Origin: Rhizobium brockwellii
GTDB lineage: Bacteria > Pseudomonadota > Alphaproteobacteria > Rhizobiales > Rhizobiaceae
Direction of reading: 5' to 3'
NCBI RefSeq assembly: GCF_000769405.2
Contig: NZ_CP053439.1
Location: 4,076,501-4,140,500 of the forward strand
Length of the DNA: 64,000 bases
Position 1 is the first letter of the stretch, and every line of letters begins with the position of its first letter. A program made the position numbers and the translations under genes. A model generated the notes under the pieces. That model was not told where the DNA came from. It did no database searches and was given only the letters and a program-made list of their open reading frames with translations. Below are positions 6,836-18,519 of the stretch, in pieces.

Positions 6836-7846
6836 ATGCTGCTTCTCACCCGTCGCCAGACAATCTTCGCCGCCATAGCGGCAAGCCTCGCCGGCCGCAC
6901 CGCCTTCGCCCAATCGGCGCCCGCAAAGGTTCGCATCGCGCTCGACTGGACGCCCAACACCAACCATATCGGCATCTATGTCGCCAAGGCGAAGGGCTTC
7001 TATGCCGATGCCGGGCTCGATGTCGAGATTCTTCCCTTCACCGATACCAGCGCCGGAACGCTGGTATCCAACGGCGTTGCCGATTTCGGCATCAGCAGCG
7101 AGATCGAGACCCTCACGCAGCGCGCCGGCGGCGGTGACGTGAAGATGGTCTACGGCGTCGTCCAGACGGAAACCGCACGCCTGATCTTCAAGGACGGACG
7201 CGACGACATCAAGAGCCCGAAAGACCTCGACGGCAAGACCTATGGCGGCTTTGGCGGCACCTGGGAGAGCGCACTGATCTCCGCGATGATCCGCAATGAC
7301 GGCGGCAAAGGCGACGTCAAGACCGTCACCCTCGGCACCTCGGCTTACGAGGCGCTGGACAATGGCTCGATCGATTTCACGCTGGAGATCTACACCTGGG
7401 AAGGCATCGCCGCCGAACTGGAAAACCGGAAGATCGGCCGCTTCCACTATTCCGATTACGGCATTCCCGACGAGCAGACGACGGTCATCGTTTCCAGCGA
7501 CGCCTATCTCGCCGCAAGTCGGGACCACGCCCGCGCCTTCATCCAGGCGACACGAAAGGGTTATAGCTACTCCGTCGACCATCCCGACGAAGCCTGCGAC
7601 CTGCTGATCTCTGGAAGCAACGGCGCACTGATGAATACGGAACTGGTAAAGGCTTCTCAGAAGGCATTGATCGAGGGGCACTTCCTGAAATCCGAGGCCG
7701 GCGTAATCGGTGCGCTCGACCCGGCAAAGGCCGAGGCCCTCGGCGGCTTCCTGATGGAGAATGGCATTCTGGTCGATGCGAATGGCGCCGCACTGAAGGA
7801 GAAGCCGGACTTTTCCACCTATTATACCAACGAACTTCTCGACTGA
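6836..7846 (+). CDS. thiY: Periplasmic substrate-binding protein of the thiamine-precursor ABC transporter (ThiY, NMT1/THI5-like)
   Basis: This 336-residue binding protein belongs to the NMT1/THI5-like family, which delivers pyrimidine precursors of thiamine. A twin-arginine-like leader (TRRQTIFAAIAASLAG) ends near AFAQ, and the mature protein begins with VRIALDWTPNTNHIGIYVA, typical of the family. The start at 6836 has a strong GAGGAGG five bases upstream. An ATG at 6809 lies within the repeat element and has no such site. This is the last gene of the riboswitch-controlled operon. Confidence 0.87.
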   Translation: MLLLTRRQTIFAAIAASLAGRTAFAQSAPAKVRIALDWTPNTNHIGIYVAKAKGFYADAGLDVEILPFTDTSAGTLVSNGVADFGISSEIETLTQRAGGGDVKMVYGVVQTETARLIFKDGRDDIKSPKDLDGKTYGGFGGTWESALISAMIRNDGGKGDVKTVTLGTSAYEALDNGSIDFTLEIYTWEGIAAELENRKIGRFHYSDYGIPDEQTTVIVSSDAYLAASRDHARAFIQATRKGYSYSVDHPDEACDLLISGSNGALMNTELVKASQKALIEGHFLKSEAGVIGALDPAKAEALGGFLMENGILVDANGAALKEKPDFSTYYTNELLD

Positions 7847-7892
7847 GCCGACCCGCTGCCTTGCCCGTCGCGGCTTTCAGCTGCAAAATCCG

Positions 7893-8007
7893 AGATACTG
7901 ATTCAGATCTTGGGCCGATCCGGCCTAAGATCCGAATCAGTATCTAAATCAAAGAAGTGGAGCATGATGTCGTCCGAAAACCGCTCACACTTTTCGGCAT
8001 CATGCTC
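7893..8007. repeat. RIME-like mosaic element, family I, full copy
   Basis: GATACTGATTCAGATCTTGG pairs with CTAAGATCCGAATCAGTATC. A GGAGCATGATG ... CATCATGCTC palindrome with CACTTTTCGG follows. The second palindrome is nearly identical to the copies at 1666 and 6766, while the first has changed on both arms in a compensatory way, so pairing is kept. It separates the thi operon from the acyltransferase gene. Confidence 0.85.
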
Positions 8008-8028
8008 TGGGCACGGTGGGGAGGCAGG

Positions 8029-9249
8029 ATGCGACAACAGGAGAGACTGGCCGGAGCGGACTTTCTGCGCGCGACGGCCTGTCTGCTGGTGCTCGCCCAC
8101 CACTTCGCGCTGCGGCTGGATATGCGCAGAATCCCTGACGAACTCGGACCGACCGCACATATTCTCCGCTTCGGCAATTTCGGCGTCGCCATCTTCTTCG
8201 TGCTTAGCGGCTTTCTTCTTGCCCATCCCTTCTGGCGCGCGCTCGACGCCGGCGCCGACATGCCGAGCCTCCGCCATTACGCGATCCGCAGGACGGTGCG
8301 CATCGCTCCGGGCTTCTGGTTCGCCGCCACCATCGGCTTCGCTCTCAGCCTGACGCTGCTTGACCTGCCGCTGACACCGGAGCTTGTGCTCCGCTACGTC
8401 TCCGGGCTGCTATTCATGAGCCAGTGGCATTGGCGCACCTTGTTTCCTGTCGAAGCCGACGGACCGCTCTGGTCCATTGCCTTCGAGGTCACCAGCTACG
8501 TGCTCCTGCCGATCTGCTTTCTCCTGCTGTTTCGTTTGCCCGTGCTGAGGCGGCGCCCGTTGCCTGCCCGCTTCGGCTGGCTTTGCGTCATGACAGCTGT
8601 GCTTCTCGCCCATGTGCTGATCCTGACCTTCTTTCCGCTCGACGACATCGGACGCGGCTGGCAGTACGGCCTGCAGGGTGGCGCGAAGGAGTGGATGCCG
8701 AGATATAATCCGATCGGCTTCTTCGCCGTCTTCGCGCTCGGCGCACTCTCCGCCGGCGTCGAGGTCATGCTCCCCGCAAAGCGCTCCTCCTGGTTCGATG
8801 CCGCAGCGGCCCTGGCCATCGCCGTTGCCGGCTACCGCCTCGTCATATCGCCCGGCGGCTCCGACGCGGGTTACGGCTGGCTCGAAATCCCCTATGGTTT
8901 TCCCGTCTTTCCGCTGGCGGCCGCAACGGCGCTCGTTTCGCTCAGCCATTCGCAACGCCTTGGCAGGCTGTTCGACAACGCTGCTGTCCGCTACATCGCA
9001 AAGATCTCCTTCGGCATCTATATCTGGCAGGAGATCATCTTGATATTGATCCAGAGGCTCGACCCGGGTTCGTTTGGCTTTTCCTCGGAAAATGTCGTCA
9101 CCGGCTGGCTGCAATCTTGCGGGCTGGCGGCGGCGCTCATCCTTCTGGTCGCGAGCCTCAGCTACTTCCTGCTGGAAAAGCCGGCGATCGATTTCGGCAA
9201 CCGGCTGACATCTCGCCAACCCAATCGGGCTACTCCTTTCAAAGTATAA
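8029..9249 (+). CDS. Acyltransferase 3 (OafA/NodX-like) family membrane protein
   Basis: This 406-residue polytopic membrane protein starts with the family signature GADFLRATACLLVLAHHF and has about ten hydrophobic helices. Such proteins transfer acetyl or other acyl groups to exported saccharides. I chose the ATG at 8029 because GGGGAGG lies just upstream; a GTG at 7957 in the same frame lies inside the repeat element. It is followed by a sugar transferase gene, so a role in modifying a surface or exported polysaccharide is plausible but not shown. Confidence 0.82.
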   Translation: MRQQERLAGADFLRATACLLVLAHHFALRLDMRRIPDELGPTAHILRFGNFGVAIFFVLSGFLLAHPFWRALDAGADMPSLRHYAIRRTVRIAPGFWFAATIGFALSLTLLDLPLTPELVLRYVSGLLFMSQWHWRTLFPVEADGPLWSIAFEVTSYVLLPICFLLLFRLPVLRRRPLPARFGWLCVMTAVLLAHVLILTFFPLDDIGRGWQYGLQGGAKEWMPRYNPIGFFAVFALGALSAGVEVMLPAKRSSWFDAAAALAIAVAGYRLVISPGGSDAGYGWLEIPYGFPVFPLAAATALVSLSHSQRLGRLFDNAAVRYIAKISFGIYIWQEIILILIQRLDPGSFGFSSENVVTGWLQSCGLAAALILLVASLSYFLLEKPAIDFGNRLTSRQPNRATPFKV

Positions 9250-9416
9250 ATTTCCCGTAAGCGCAACTACAGGCGTTAAGGTTAACGCGAAATACTCCCA
9301 TTTTTGGCGTCTTTAGGGTTATCAAATTCCTATTTATCCCGATGACAAACGATACGTGACCATGTATCTGTCTCACTGTTGTTCAGTACCGCATCTAAAC
9401 TTGTGGACCTTGCGTA

Positions 9417-10154
9417 ATGAATGCTTTTACTTCGAAGACGAATTCACGCTTCGATCCGTCTCAGCGTCAGGACAAAACCAAGACCCTGGTTATAGCGAAC
9501 TCCAACATTCGCCAGCCGGACAGCTTTTCCCCTGTAGAAAGAAAAATGGTGTTGCGGCTGGCCATGAAGCGGTTGATCGACATCGTCGCCTCAGTCAGCG
9601 CCCTCCTCGTGCTGGCGCCGCTTTTTCTGGCAATCGCTCTTTTCATCAAACTCGACGATGGCGGTCCGGTGTTTTTCCGCCAGATCCGCTGGGGGCTGAA
9701 CGGCCGGAAGATTACGGTCTTCAAGTTCCGGTCGATGCGCGCCGAAGCTTGTGATCCGAGCGGCGTTCAACAGACCGTCAAGGGCGACAGCCGGGTGACA
9801 GGCATCGGCGCGGTGCTCCGCAAGACCAATATTGACGAGCTGCCGCAGCTTTTCAACGTCCTCAGGGGCGAGATGTCGCTGGTCGGCCCGCGCTGTCACG
9901 CCATCAACATGCGGGCAGCCGGCAAGCTCTACGAAGAACTCGTGCCGGACTACCATCAACGCCACATCATGCGCCCCGGCATTACCGGTCTTGCGCAGAC
10001 ACGCGGTTGGCGGGGGCCGACGGCGCGATCGCTGCAAGCCCGCGCCCGCATCGCCTGCGATATCCATTATGTCAGGAATTTCAGCCTGCTGCTCGACCTG
10101 AAGATACTGCTCAGGACGGTGGTCATGGAGCTGCGCGGCGGCACGGGCTTCTGA
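9417..10154 (+). CDS. Polyprenyl-phosphate sugar-1-phosphate transferase (ExoY/PssA/WcaJ type)
   Basis: This 245-residue protein has one N-terminal membrane-inserted hydrophobic segment (about residues 55-80). It carries the bacterial sugar transferase signatures KRLIDIVAS, GPVFFRQIRWG, VFKFRSMR, TNIDELPQLFNVLRGEMSLV, GPRCH and RPGITGLAQ. It would load the first sugar phosphate onto undecaprenyl phosphate for exopolysaccharide synthesis. No further glycosyltransferase or export genes are nearby. The 167-base upstream region is AT-rich; I see no clear promoter or strong ribosome-binding site there. Confidence 0.88.
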   Translation: MNAFTSKTNSRFDPSQRQDKTKTLVIANSNIRQPDSFSPVERKMVLRLAMKRLIDIVASVSALLVLAPLFLAIALFIKLDDGGPVFFRQIRWGLNGRKITVFKFRSMRAEACDPSGVQQTVKGDSRVTGIGAVLRKTNIDELPQLFNVLRGEMSLVGPRCHAINMRAAGKLYEELVPDYHQRHIMRPGITGLAQTRGWRGPTARSLQARARIACDIHYVRNFSLLLDLKILLRTVVMELRGGTGF

Positions 10155-10189
10155 GATGACCCGGCATCACTGCCGGAGGTAGGCGGTCC

Positions 10190-10227
10190 TACAGCGCCAC
10201 GCGTCTTTTCAGACGCGCAAAGATCGC
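10190..10227. repeat. Fragment of a family II RIME-like element
   Basis: The segment TACAGCGCCACGCGTCTTTT followed by CAGACGCGCAAAGA matches the outer palindrome of the elements at 4153 and 34501. The second palindrome (CGAAAATCG type) is missing. It lies 35 bases after the sugar transferase stop codon. Confidence 0.6.
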
Positions 10228-10311
10228 ATTCGCACTTCGAATTGCTGCTGCCGCTTCTTCATTTCAGCTCATCCGACAGCCGGTCTTTCCGTATACCGAC
10301 AGATGAAACAA

Positions 10312-10336
10312 AAAAGCGGCCATCGCGGCCGCTTTT
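10312..10336. terminator. Bidirectional intrinsic terminator between the sugar transferase and atp operons
   Basis: AAAAGCGGCC (10312-10321) pairs perfectly with GGCCGCTTTT (10327-10336) around a five-base loop. The A run on one side and T run on the other allow termination in both directions. It sits between convergent transcription units, 21 bases after the atpC stop. Confidence 0.85.
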
Positions 10337-10357
10337 CAATGGTCGTACCGATTGCAA

Positions 10358-10765
10358 TCAATCCTGTTGAACGACGCCGCGCAGATGCGTCAGTTCCATG
10401 ATAAAGTGCTCGAGCTTCGACTTGTGCTCGTGCAGCTCGGCATGTTCGAGTTCCTGGCGGGCGGCCTCGATACGACGGGTCAGCTCGTCCTTGTTGAGCT
10501 CCTCGACCGGAACCGCGGATTCGGCGAGCAATGTGCAGCCGGTCGGCAGGATATCGGCAAAACCGCCGAACACCACGTAGTCCTGCTTCTTGCCGGAGGC
10601 CGAACGTACGCTCACGACACCCGGCTTGATCGTCGTCATCGTCGGCGCATGGTTTGCCATGACCGTCATCTCGCCTTCAGTCGCGGGGATGACGACCTCG
10701 GTCACCATCTCCGACAGCAGCAGACGCTCCGGCGAAACGAGCTCAAAGTTGAAATTGTCAGCCAT
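10358..10765 (-). CDS. atpC: F1 ATP synthase epsilon subunit
   Basis: This 135-residue epsilon subunit has an N-terminal beta-sandwich domain (FNFELVSPERLLLSEMVTEV, then GEMTVMANHAPTMTTIKPG) and a C-terminal helical hairpin (about residues 85-130). It forms part of the central stalk and inhibits ATP hydrolysis. The ATG overlaps the TGA of the preceding small gene (ATGA), so translation is coupled to that gene rather than directly to atpD. Confidence 0.95.
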   Translation of the reverse strand: MADNFNFELVSPERLLLSEMVTEVVIPATEGEMTVMANHAPTMTTIKPGVVSVRSASGKKQDYVVFGGFADILPTGCTLLAESAVPVEELNKDELTRRIEAARQELEHAELHEHKSKLEHFIMELTHLRGVVQQD

Positions 10766-11003
10766 CAGTGACTTACCTTCTCGGCTATGGCGTTCGCATC
10801 TTGCAATTTAGTCCCGCAGAACGGGCAGTGCATTATCGCTTGGTCGAGATAACCGAGGCCTTCCTCGCTCTGGACCAGCCCCACCACCATCATCAGCACG
10901 CTATTATCGGCGCGATAGACGGTCGGCGCTGCTGGTTCCGGAAGATCCTCCACGACCCCTTTCAGGGAGTTGCAGCAGAATATCTCGTCTAGCGCATCGC
11001 TCA

Positions 11004-11004
<1 letters not shown>
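10765..11004 (-). CDS. Small CPxCG (zinc-ribbon-like) protein encoded between atpD and atpC
   Basis: This 79-residue protein of unknown function carries a CPFCGTKLQ knuckle near residue 60 and a CC pair at residues 10-11, which together could bind a metal. Its start overlaps the atpD stop (TAATG) and its stop overlaps the atpC start (ATGA). It is therefore embedded in the operon with no spacer on either side. The tight coupling and protein-like composition argue that it is a real gene. A CPFCGTKL tail of this kind is familiar from small uncharacterised proteins, but I know of no role in ATP synthase. Confidence 0.75.
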
Positions 11005-13348
<2,344 letters not shown>

Positions 13349-13376
13349 CCGTGATCCGTCCTAACTTAGGGCCCGA

Positions 13377-14906
13377 TTACGAGAAAGACTTTGCGAAGCT
13401 ATCGAGAGCAGCGTTGAGCTTGCCCTTGGTATCGTCGCTGATTGCCTTTTCCGTGCGGATCGCGTCGAGGATGGCGGAGCCTTCCGAACGCAGATATGAG
13501 AGGAAGCCCTGCTCGAACTTGCCGACCGAAGCGACCGGCAGTTTGTCGAGATAGCCGTTGACGCCTGCAAAGATCACGGCGACCTGCTCTTCCGTCTTCA
13601 GCGGCGAGAACTGCGGCTGCTTGAGGAGTTCGGTCAGGCGTGCACCACGGTTCAGCAGGCGCTGCGTCGCAGCGTCAAGGTCCGAACCGAACTGAGCGAA
13701 GGCGGCCATTTCGCGATACTGGGCAAGTTCGCCCTTGATCGAGCCGGCAACCTGCTTCATCGCCTTGATCTGTGCCGACGAGCCGACGCGGGAAACCGAC
13801 AGACCGACGTTCACGGCCGGGCGGATACCCTGGTAGAACAGATCGGTTTCAAGGAAGATCTGGCCGTCGGTGATCGAGATCACGTTGGTCGGAATGAAGG
13901 CCGACACGTCGTTGCCCTGCGTTTCGATGACCGGCAGAGCGGTCAGCGAACCGGCGCCCTTGTCGTCGTTCATCTTCGCAGCGCGCTCGAGCAGGCGCGA
14001 GTGCAGATAGAAAACGTCGCCCGGATAGGCTTCGCGACCCGGCGGGCGGCGCAGTAGCAGCGACATCTGGCGGTAGGACACGGCCTGCTTGGACAAGTCG
14101 TCGTAGCCGATGAGCGCATGCATGCCGTTGTCACGGAAATATTCGCCCATGGCGCAGCCGGCAAACGGTGCCAGGAACTGCATCGGCGCCGGATCGGAAG
14201 CGGTGGCGGCAACGATGATCGAATACTTCAGCGCGCCGCGCTCTTCGAGCACCTTGACGAACTGGGCAACGGTCGAACGCTTCTGGCCGACGGCGACGTA
14301 GACGCAGTAAAGCTTTTCGCCTTCCGGACCGTTGTCGTGAATGGCCTTCTGGTTGAGGAAGGCATCGAGAAGGATCGCGGTCTTGCCGGTCTGGCGGTCA
14401 CCGATGACCAGCTCGCGCTGGCCGCGGCCGACCGGGATCAGCGCGTCGATGGCCTTGAGGCCGGTCGACATCGGCTCATGAACCGACTTGCGCGGAATAA
14501 TGCCCGGAGCCTTGACGTCGACGCGCGAACGGCGCGTCGCGTTGATCGGGCCCTTGCCGTCGATCGGATTGCCGAGCGCGTCGACGACGCGGCCGAGCAG
14601 TTCCGGACCAACAGGAACGTCAACGATGGCGCCGGTCCGCTTGACGGTGTCGCCTTCCTTGATATCGCGGTCGGAGCCGAAGATGACGACGCCGACATTG
14701 TCGGATTCGAGGTTCAGAGCCATGCCGCGGATGCCGCCCGGGAACTCGACCATTTCACCGGCCTGGACATTGTCCAGACCGTAGACACGAGCGATACCGT
14801 CACCGACGGAGAGAACCTGGCCGACTTCCGAGACTTCTGCCTCTTTGCCGAAATTTTTAATCTGGTCTTTGAGAATTGCGGAAATTTCCGCGGCGCGGAT
14901 ATCCAT
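13377..14906 (-). CDS. atpA: F1 ATP synthase alpha subunit
   Basis: This 509-residue alpha subunit begins [20 protein letters not shown]. It contains the regulatory nucleotide-binding loop [10 protein letters not shown] near residue 170 and the [17 protein letters not shown] signature. The length is standard. Its ATG overlaps the atpH stop codon (ATGA), indicating translational coupling within the operon. Confidence 0.98.
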   Translation of the reverse strand: MDIRAAEISAILKDQIKNFGKEAEVSEVGQVLSVGDGIARVYGLDNVQAGEMVEFPGGIRGMALNLESDNVGVVIFGSDRDIKEGDTVKRTGAIVDVPVGPELLGRVVDALGNPIDGKGPINATRRSRVDVKAPGIIPRKSVHEPMSTGLKAIDALIPVGRGQRELVIGDRQTGKTAILLDAFLNQKAIHDNGPEGEKLYCVYVAVGQKRSTVAQFVKVLEERGALKYSIIVAATASDPAPMQFLAPFAGCAMGEYFRDNGMHALIGYDDLSKQAVSYRQMSLLLRRPPGREAYPGDVFYLHSRLLERAAKMNDDKGAGSLTALPVIETQGNDVSAFIPTNVISITDGQIFLETDLFYQGIRPAVNVGLSVSRVGSSAQIKAMKQVAGSIKGELAQYREMAAFAQFGSDLDAATQRLLNRGARLTELLKQPQFSPLKTEEQVAVIFAGVNGYLDKLPVASVGKFEQGFLSYLRSEGSAILDAIRTEKAISDDTKGKLNAALDSFAKSFS

Positions 14907-15472
14907 CAGCCAACCTCTTTCAATGCGAGCTTAAGGGTAGAGAGTTTGGTACGAAGAGACGTATCAATCTGACGGGACCCGACCTTCACGATCAGACCAC
15001 CAAGAATTGACGGATCAACCGTGACGGCAATCGTCACGTCTTTGCCGGTAACGCTCTTGAGTGCCACCTTCAATTCGGTTTCCTGCGCTTGCGAAAGCGC
15101 ATGCGCCGAGGTGACCTCGGCGGAGATTTCACCGCGATGGTTCGCGGCGATGATGCGGAAGGCCTTGATCATGCCCGGCAGGGCGAACAGGCGGCGGTTG
15201 CGCGCCACGACCTTCAGGAAATTGGCGAAGAAGCCGCTGATGCCGGCCTTCTCGCTGATGGCGACGATCGCCTTCAGCTGGTCTTCAGCGGAAAAAACCG
15301 GGCTTGCGACGAAGCGCTTCAGATCGGCGCTCTCATCCAGCATAGCCTGGAAATGGTCAAGATCGGCGGTGACGCTGTCGACGGCGCCCTGCTCGAGCGC
15401 CAGTTCGAAAAGCGACGAGGCATAGCGTTCGGCAACACCAGAAGTAAGCTGGGACGTGTCTGCCACTGGCAC
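14906..15472 (-). CDS. atpH: F1 ATP synthase delta subunit
   Basis: This 188-residue delta subunit is the peripheral-stalk connector of F1 ([16 protein letters not shown] at the start and a C-terminal [16 protein letters not shown]). I placed the start at the GTG 15472, giving M-P-V-A-D; AGGGA lies five bases upstream. Longer in-frame starts would add some 67 residues with no resemblance to the family. It is the first gene of the operon. The 255 bases upstream (15473-15727) must hold the operon promoter, but I cannot assign its boxes with confidence. Confidence 0.92.
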   Translation of the reverse strand: MPVADTSQLTSGVAERYASSLFELALEQGAVDSVTADLDHFQAMLDESADLKRFVASPVFSAEDQLKAIVAISEKAGISGFFANFLKVVARNRRLFALPGMIKAFRIIAANHRGEISAEVTSAHALSQAQETELKVALKSVTGKDVTIAVTVDPSILGGLIVKVGSRQIDTSLRTKLSTLKLALKEVG

Positions 15473-15727
15473 AAATTTCCCTGATTTCAACCCAAAATCC
15501 GGCTCTCGGCGGGCGCCGAACCTATGATCTTGAATTCGTTTTGATTTCCCCCAGAAATCACAAGAGAAGCCTCTTGCTTCTTCCGAAATTCGGGGTCCGT
15601 CTAACATAGGATGTTCGGACTCGCAACACGCGTAATGCCCGAATACGCCTTTCACATGAATTTCTGTCGGCAAAATCGCGCAATGGCCTGAAAGCAGGCC
15701 GAGGAAGCCGCCTGACGGCAGCGAGAG

Positions 15728-16117
15728 TCACGTCTGGATGAAGCCAAAAACGTAGAGCAGCGGTAGCGCGGCCAAAGCGATCTGCACAACCAGGAGTAAA
15801 TAGTTGACGAGATTACTCCCCTTATCGGACAGAATCGAGACGATCCGGGCAAAGGCCGCCATCGCGAAGGAGGCGCCGAGCGCCATATAGATCGTGGTCT
15901 GGGCGAGCATGATCGCCGACAGCCCGAAGCCGAGATAGAAACCGCCCATCGAGCGCCCCTCGCCGAAGCCTTCCGGCCGCCCCTCCTGCGCCTGCAAACC
16001 GAGAAGACGGAAAGTATGGCCCGGCGCAAACATCATGATGAAGCCGGCTAGCGCCGTGAAAGCGGCAGAGCAAAAAGCAAGCTGCTCGCCAAGCTCGGTC
16101 GGAAAGTAAAACTCCAT
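15728..16117 (-). CDS. Small four-helix membrane protein (DUF4345-like)
   Basis: This 129-residue protein is nearly all membrane-embedded: four hydrophobic segments at about residues 14-34, 58-80, 82-95 and 104-127. The GRSMGGFYLGFGL region resembles small DUF4345-type proteins common in Rhizobiaceae. It lies between priA and the atp operon in the same direction. The function is not known to me. Confidence 0.6.
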   Translation of the reverse strand: MEFYFPTELGEQLAFCSAAFTALAGFIMMFAPGHTFRLLGLQAQEGRPEGFGEGRSMGGFYLGFGLSAIMLAQTTIYMALGASFAMAAFARIVSILSDKGSNLVNYLLLVVQIALAALPLLYVFGFIQT

Positions 16118-16196
16118 GCGTCAGCCCCAAATCACCGGATGAATCAGTGTTTTATGGCATGGGCCGAAAAAGGAGGGAATGGCGGCGCCATTCGAT

Positions 16197-18413
16197 TTAG
16201 AGAAAACTCTGCGGATCGATATCCAGCTGCACCTGCACCGATCCGCGCTCCTTGGGAGATTGTGAGAGCATCGCCCGCAGGAACCCCTGCATGTCCGAGT
16301 TCCGCCGGCCGTGCACCAAAAGACGGAAGCGGTGGCGGCCGCGCACCAGCGCAAGCGGCGCTTCGGCCGGACCGAGCACCGAGATGCCCGACACCTGCGG
16401 TGCGGCGTTGCGCATGCCGCGCGCATGGTTTTCGGCGTCTTGGCGGGTTTCGGCCGAAACGATGATCGAGGCGAGCCTGCCGAAGGGCGGCAATAGGGCG
16501 CGTTCGCGTTCGGTGATCTCGCGCTCGTAGAAAGCATCGGAATCGCCGGAAACGATCGCCTGCATGACAGGATGCTGCGGCTGGTAGGTCTGCAGCAACC
16601 CATGGCTCTTGAGGCCGGTGCGCCCGGCCCGGCCCGTCACCTGCGACAGGAGCTGGAAGGTACGCTCGGCCGCGCGCGGGTCGCCATTGGCAAGGCCGAG
16701 ATCGGCATCGACGATGCCGACCAGCGTCATCAGCGGAAAATTGTGCCCCTTGGCGACAAGCTGCGTGCCGATGACGATATCGGCCTCGCCCTTGGCGATC
16801 GCTTCCAGCTCCAGCCGTAGCCGCTTCACCCCGCCCATGATATCCGAAGAGAGAACGATCGTCCGCGCCTCCGGGAAATGCCGTTCCACCTCTTCGGCGA
16901 TGCGCTCGACGCCTGGCCCGCAGGCGACGAGATGATCGAGCGTGCCGCATTCCGGGCAGGCCTCCGGCGTGCGCTCGGCATGGCCGCATTGATGGCATTG
17001 CAACTGCTTGCGGAAACGATGCTCCACCAGCCAGCTCGAACATTGCGGGCATTGGAACCGGTGGCCGCAGACCCGGCAGAGCGTCAGCGGCGCATAACCG
17101 CGCCGGTTGAGAAAGAGCAGCGCCTGTTCGCGCTTTTCCACCGTCTTGCCGATCGCCCGGATCAGCACCGGCGACAGGAAGCCGCCCCGCTCCGGCGCGT
17201 GCCTACGCATATCGACCAGATGCAGGTCCGGCATCGCCGCATCACCGAAACGCGTCGGCAGGTGGACGGTGCTGTAGCGCCCGCTCTGGCCGTTGACCTG
17301 GCTTTCCACCGACGGCGTCGCCGACACCAGAATGACCGGAAAATCACCGATGCGGCCGCGCACGACCGCCATGTCGCGAGCATTGTAAAAGACCCGATCC
17401 TCCTGCTTGTAGGCGGGATCGTGTTCCTCGTCGACGATGATCAGGCCGAGATCCTCGAAGGGCAGGAAGAGCGCCGAGCGGGCGCCAGCCACCACCCTGA
17501 CTTCACCGGTCACCGCCTGGCGCCAGACCTTTTCGCGCATGCGCGGCGCAAGATCGGAATGCCATTCGGCCGGCTTTGCCCCGAAGCGGTCCTGGAAGCG
17601 CTCCATGAAACTGGCCGTCAGGGCGATCTCCGGCAGCAGGATCAGCACCTGCTTGCCACGTTTCAGTGTCTCGGCAATCGCCTCGAAATAGACCTCGGTC
17701 TTGCCGGAGCCGGTCACCCCGTCGATCAGTGACACCGAAAATTCGCCCTTGCGGACATCGGCAACGATCTCTTCGGCCGCTTGCCTCTGCGGCCCTTCGA
17801 GACGTGCGGCGGCAAAATCCGGATCGGGCATCGCAACGACCGGCGGCGGCGGCAGGAATATCGCCTCAAAAATGCCGAGCGTGATCAGCCCGTCGACGAC
17901 ACTCGTCGAGACACCCGCTGCATGCGCAAGGCCGCTGCGTGTCCAGGAAAAGCCGTCGGAGGCGGTATCGAGCACCCGGGCGCGCGCCGGCGTCATCCGT
18001 TCCGGTTCGCCGCCGACGAGCTTCAACCCCTCCACCATCGGTTCCGGCTCGAAGGCGTTCGGCGCTCGCAGCGCCATGCGGGCGACGAGGCCGGGCGGCG
18101 AGACCGTATAGGTCGCCACCCAATCGATGAAATCCCGCATCTCCCTGGCAAGCGGCGGGCAGTCGAAGACATGGCTGATCGGCCGAAGCTTCTTCGGATC
18201 GACGCCGTCCTCGCCGCCGTCCCAGACGACGCCGATCACCTGCCGCGGACCGAGCGGCACCTGCACGACCGAGCCGGGCTCGACCGCCATGCCATCCGGC
18301 ACCGAATAGGAATAGGGTTTCGGCGCCGGCATCGGCACCAGCACGGGAACCGTTCGGTTCGCGGGCGGTGCCTCGAAAAGCGCGCCAAAGAGATCGGACG
18401 AATCTGTGCTCAT
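16197..18413 (-). CDS. priA: Primosomal replication restart helicase PriA
   Basis: This 738-residue 3'-5' helicase restarts stalled replication forks. It has an N-terminal DNA 3'-end-binding domain (about 1-110), Walker A GVTGSGKTEVY near residue 245, the DEEH box in IVDEEHDPAYKQED, and eight zinc-binding cysteines arranged as four CXXC-type pairs (CRVCG, CPQC, CHQCG, CPECG). Helicase motifs V-VI (QVTGRAGR) follow. The start is the ATG at 18413; a TTG seven codons earlier is possible. The gene is complete and stands alone. Confidence 0.96.
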   Translation of the reverse strand: MSTDSSDLFGALFEAPPANRTVPVLVPMPAPKPYSYSVPDGMAVEPGSVVQVPLGPRQVIGVVWDGGEDGVDPKKLRPISHVFDCPPLAREMRDFIDWVATYTVSPPGLVARMALRAPNAFEPEPMVEGLKLVGGEPERMTPARARVLDTASDGFSWTRSGLAHAAGVSTSVVDGLITLGIFEAIFLPPPPVVAMPDPDFAAARLEGPQRQAAEEIVADVRKGEFSVSLIDGVTGSGKTEVYFEAIAETLKRGKQVLILLPEIALTASFMERFQDRFGAKPAEWHSDLAPRMREKVWRQAVTGEVRVVAGARSALFLPFEDLGLIIVDEEHDPAYKQEDRVFYNARDMAVVRGRIGDFPVILVSATPSVESQVNGQSGRYSTVHLPTRFGDAAMPDLHLVDMRRHAPERGGFLSPVLIRAIGKTVEKREQALLFLNRRGYAPLTLCRVCGHRFQCPQCSSWLVEHRFRKQLQCHQCGHAERTPEACPECGTLDHLVACGPGVERIAEEVERHFPEARTIVLSSDIMGGVKRLRLELEAIAKGEADIVIGTQLVAKGHNFPLMTLVGIVDADLGLANGDPRAAERTFQLLSQVTGRAGRTGLKSHGLLQTYQPQHPVMQAIVSGDSDAFYEREITERERALLPPFGRLASIIVSAETRQDAENHARGMRNAAPQVSGISVLGPAEAPLALVRGRHRFRLLVHGRRNSDMQGFLRAMLSQSPKERGSVQVQLDIDPQSFL

Positions 18414-18519
18414 CGCGCGAGACCATGCCCGCAAATCGATGGAATTGGAACCGCAAAGACGGAGCGACGCGTTCGGGTCGTCGCGACCGATTTAAACAGT
18501 GAAGCTCAGAAGTTGCGCT

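Noticed and set aside
1602..8007. Repeated palindromes considered as insertion-sequence remnants or a CRISPR array
   Set aside because: The units are two-palindrome intergenic modules without a transposase, without regular spacing and without unique spacers; they match the RIME-like pattern.
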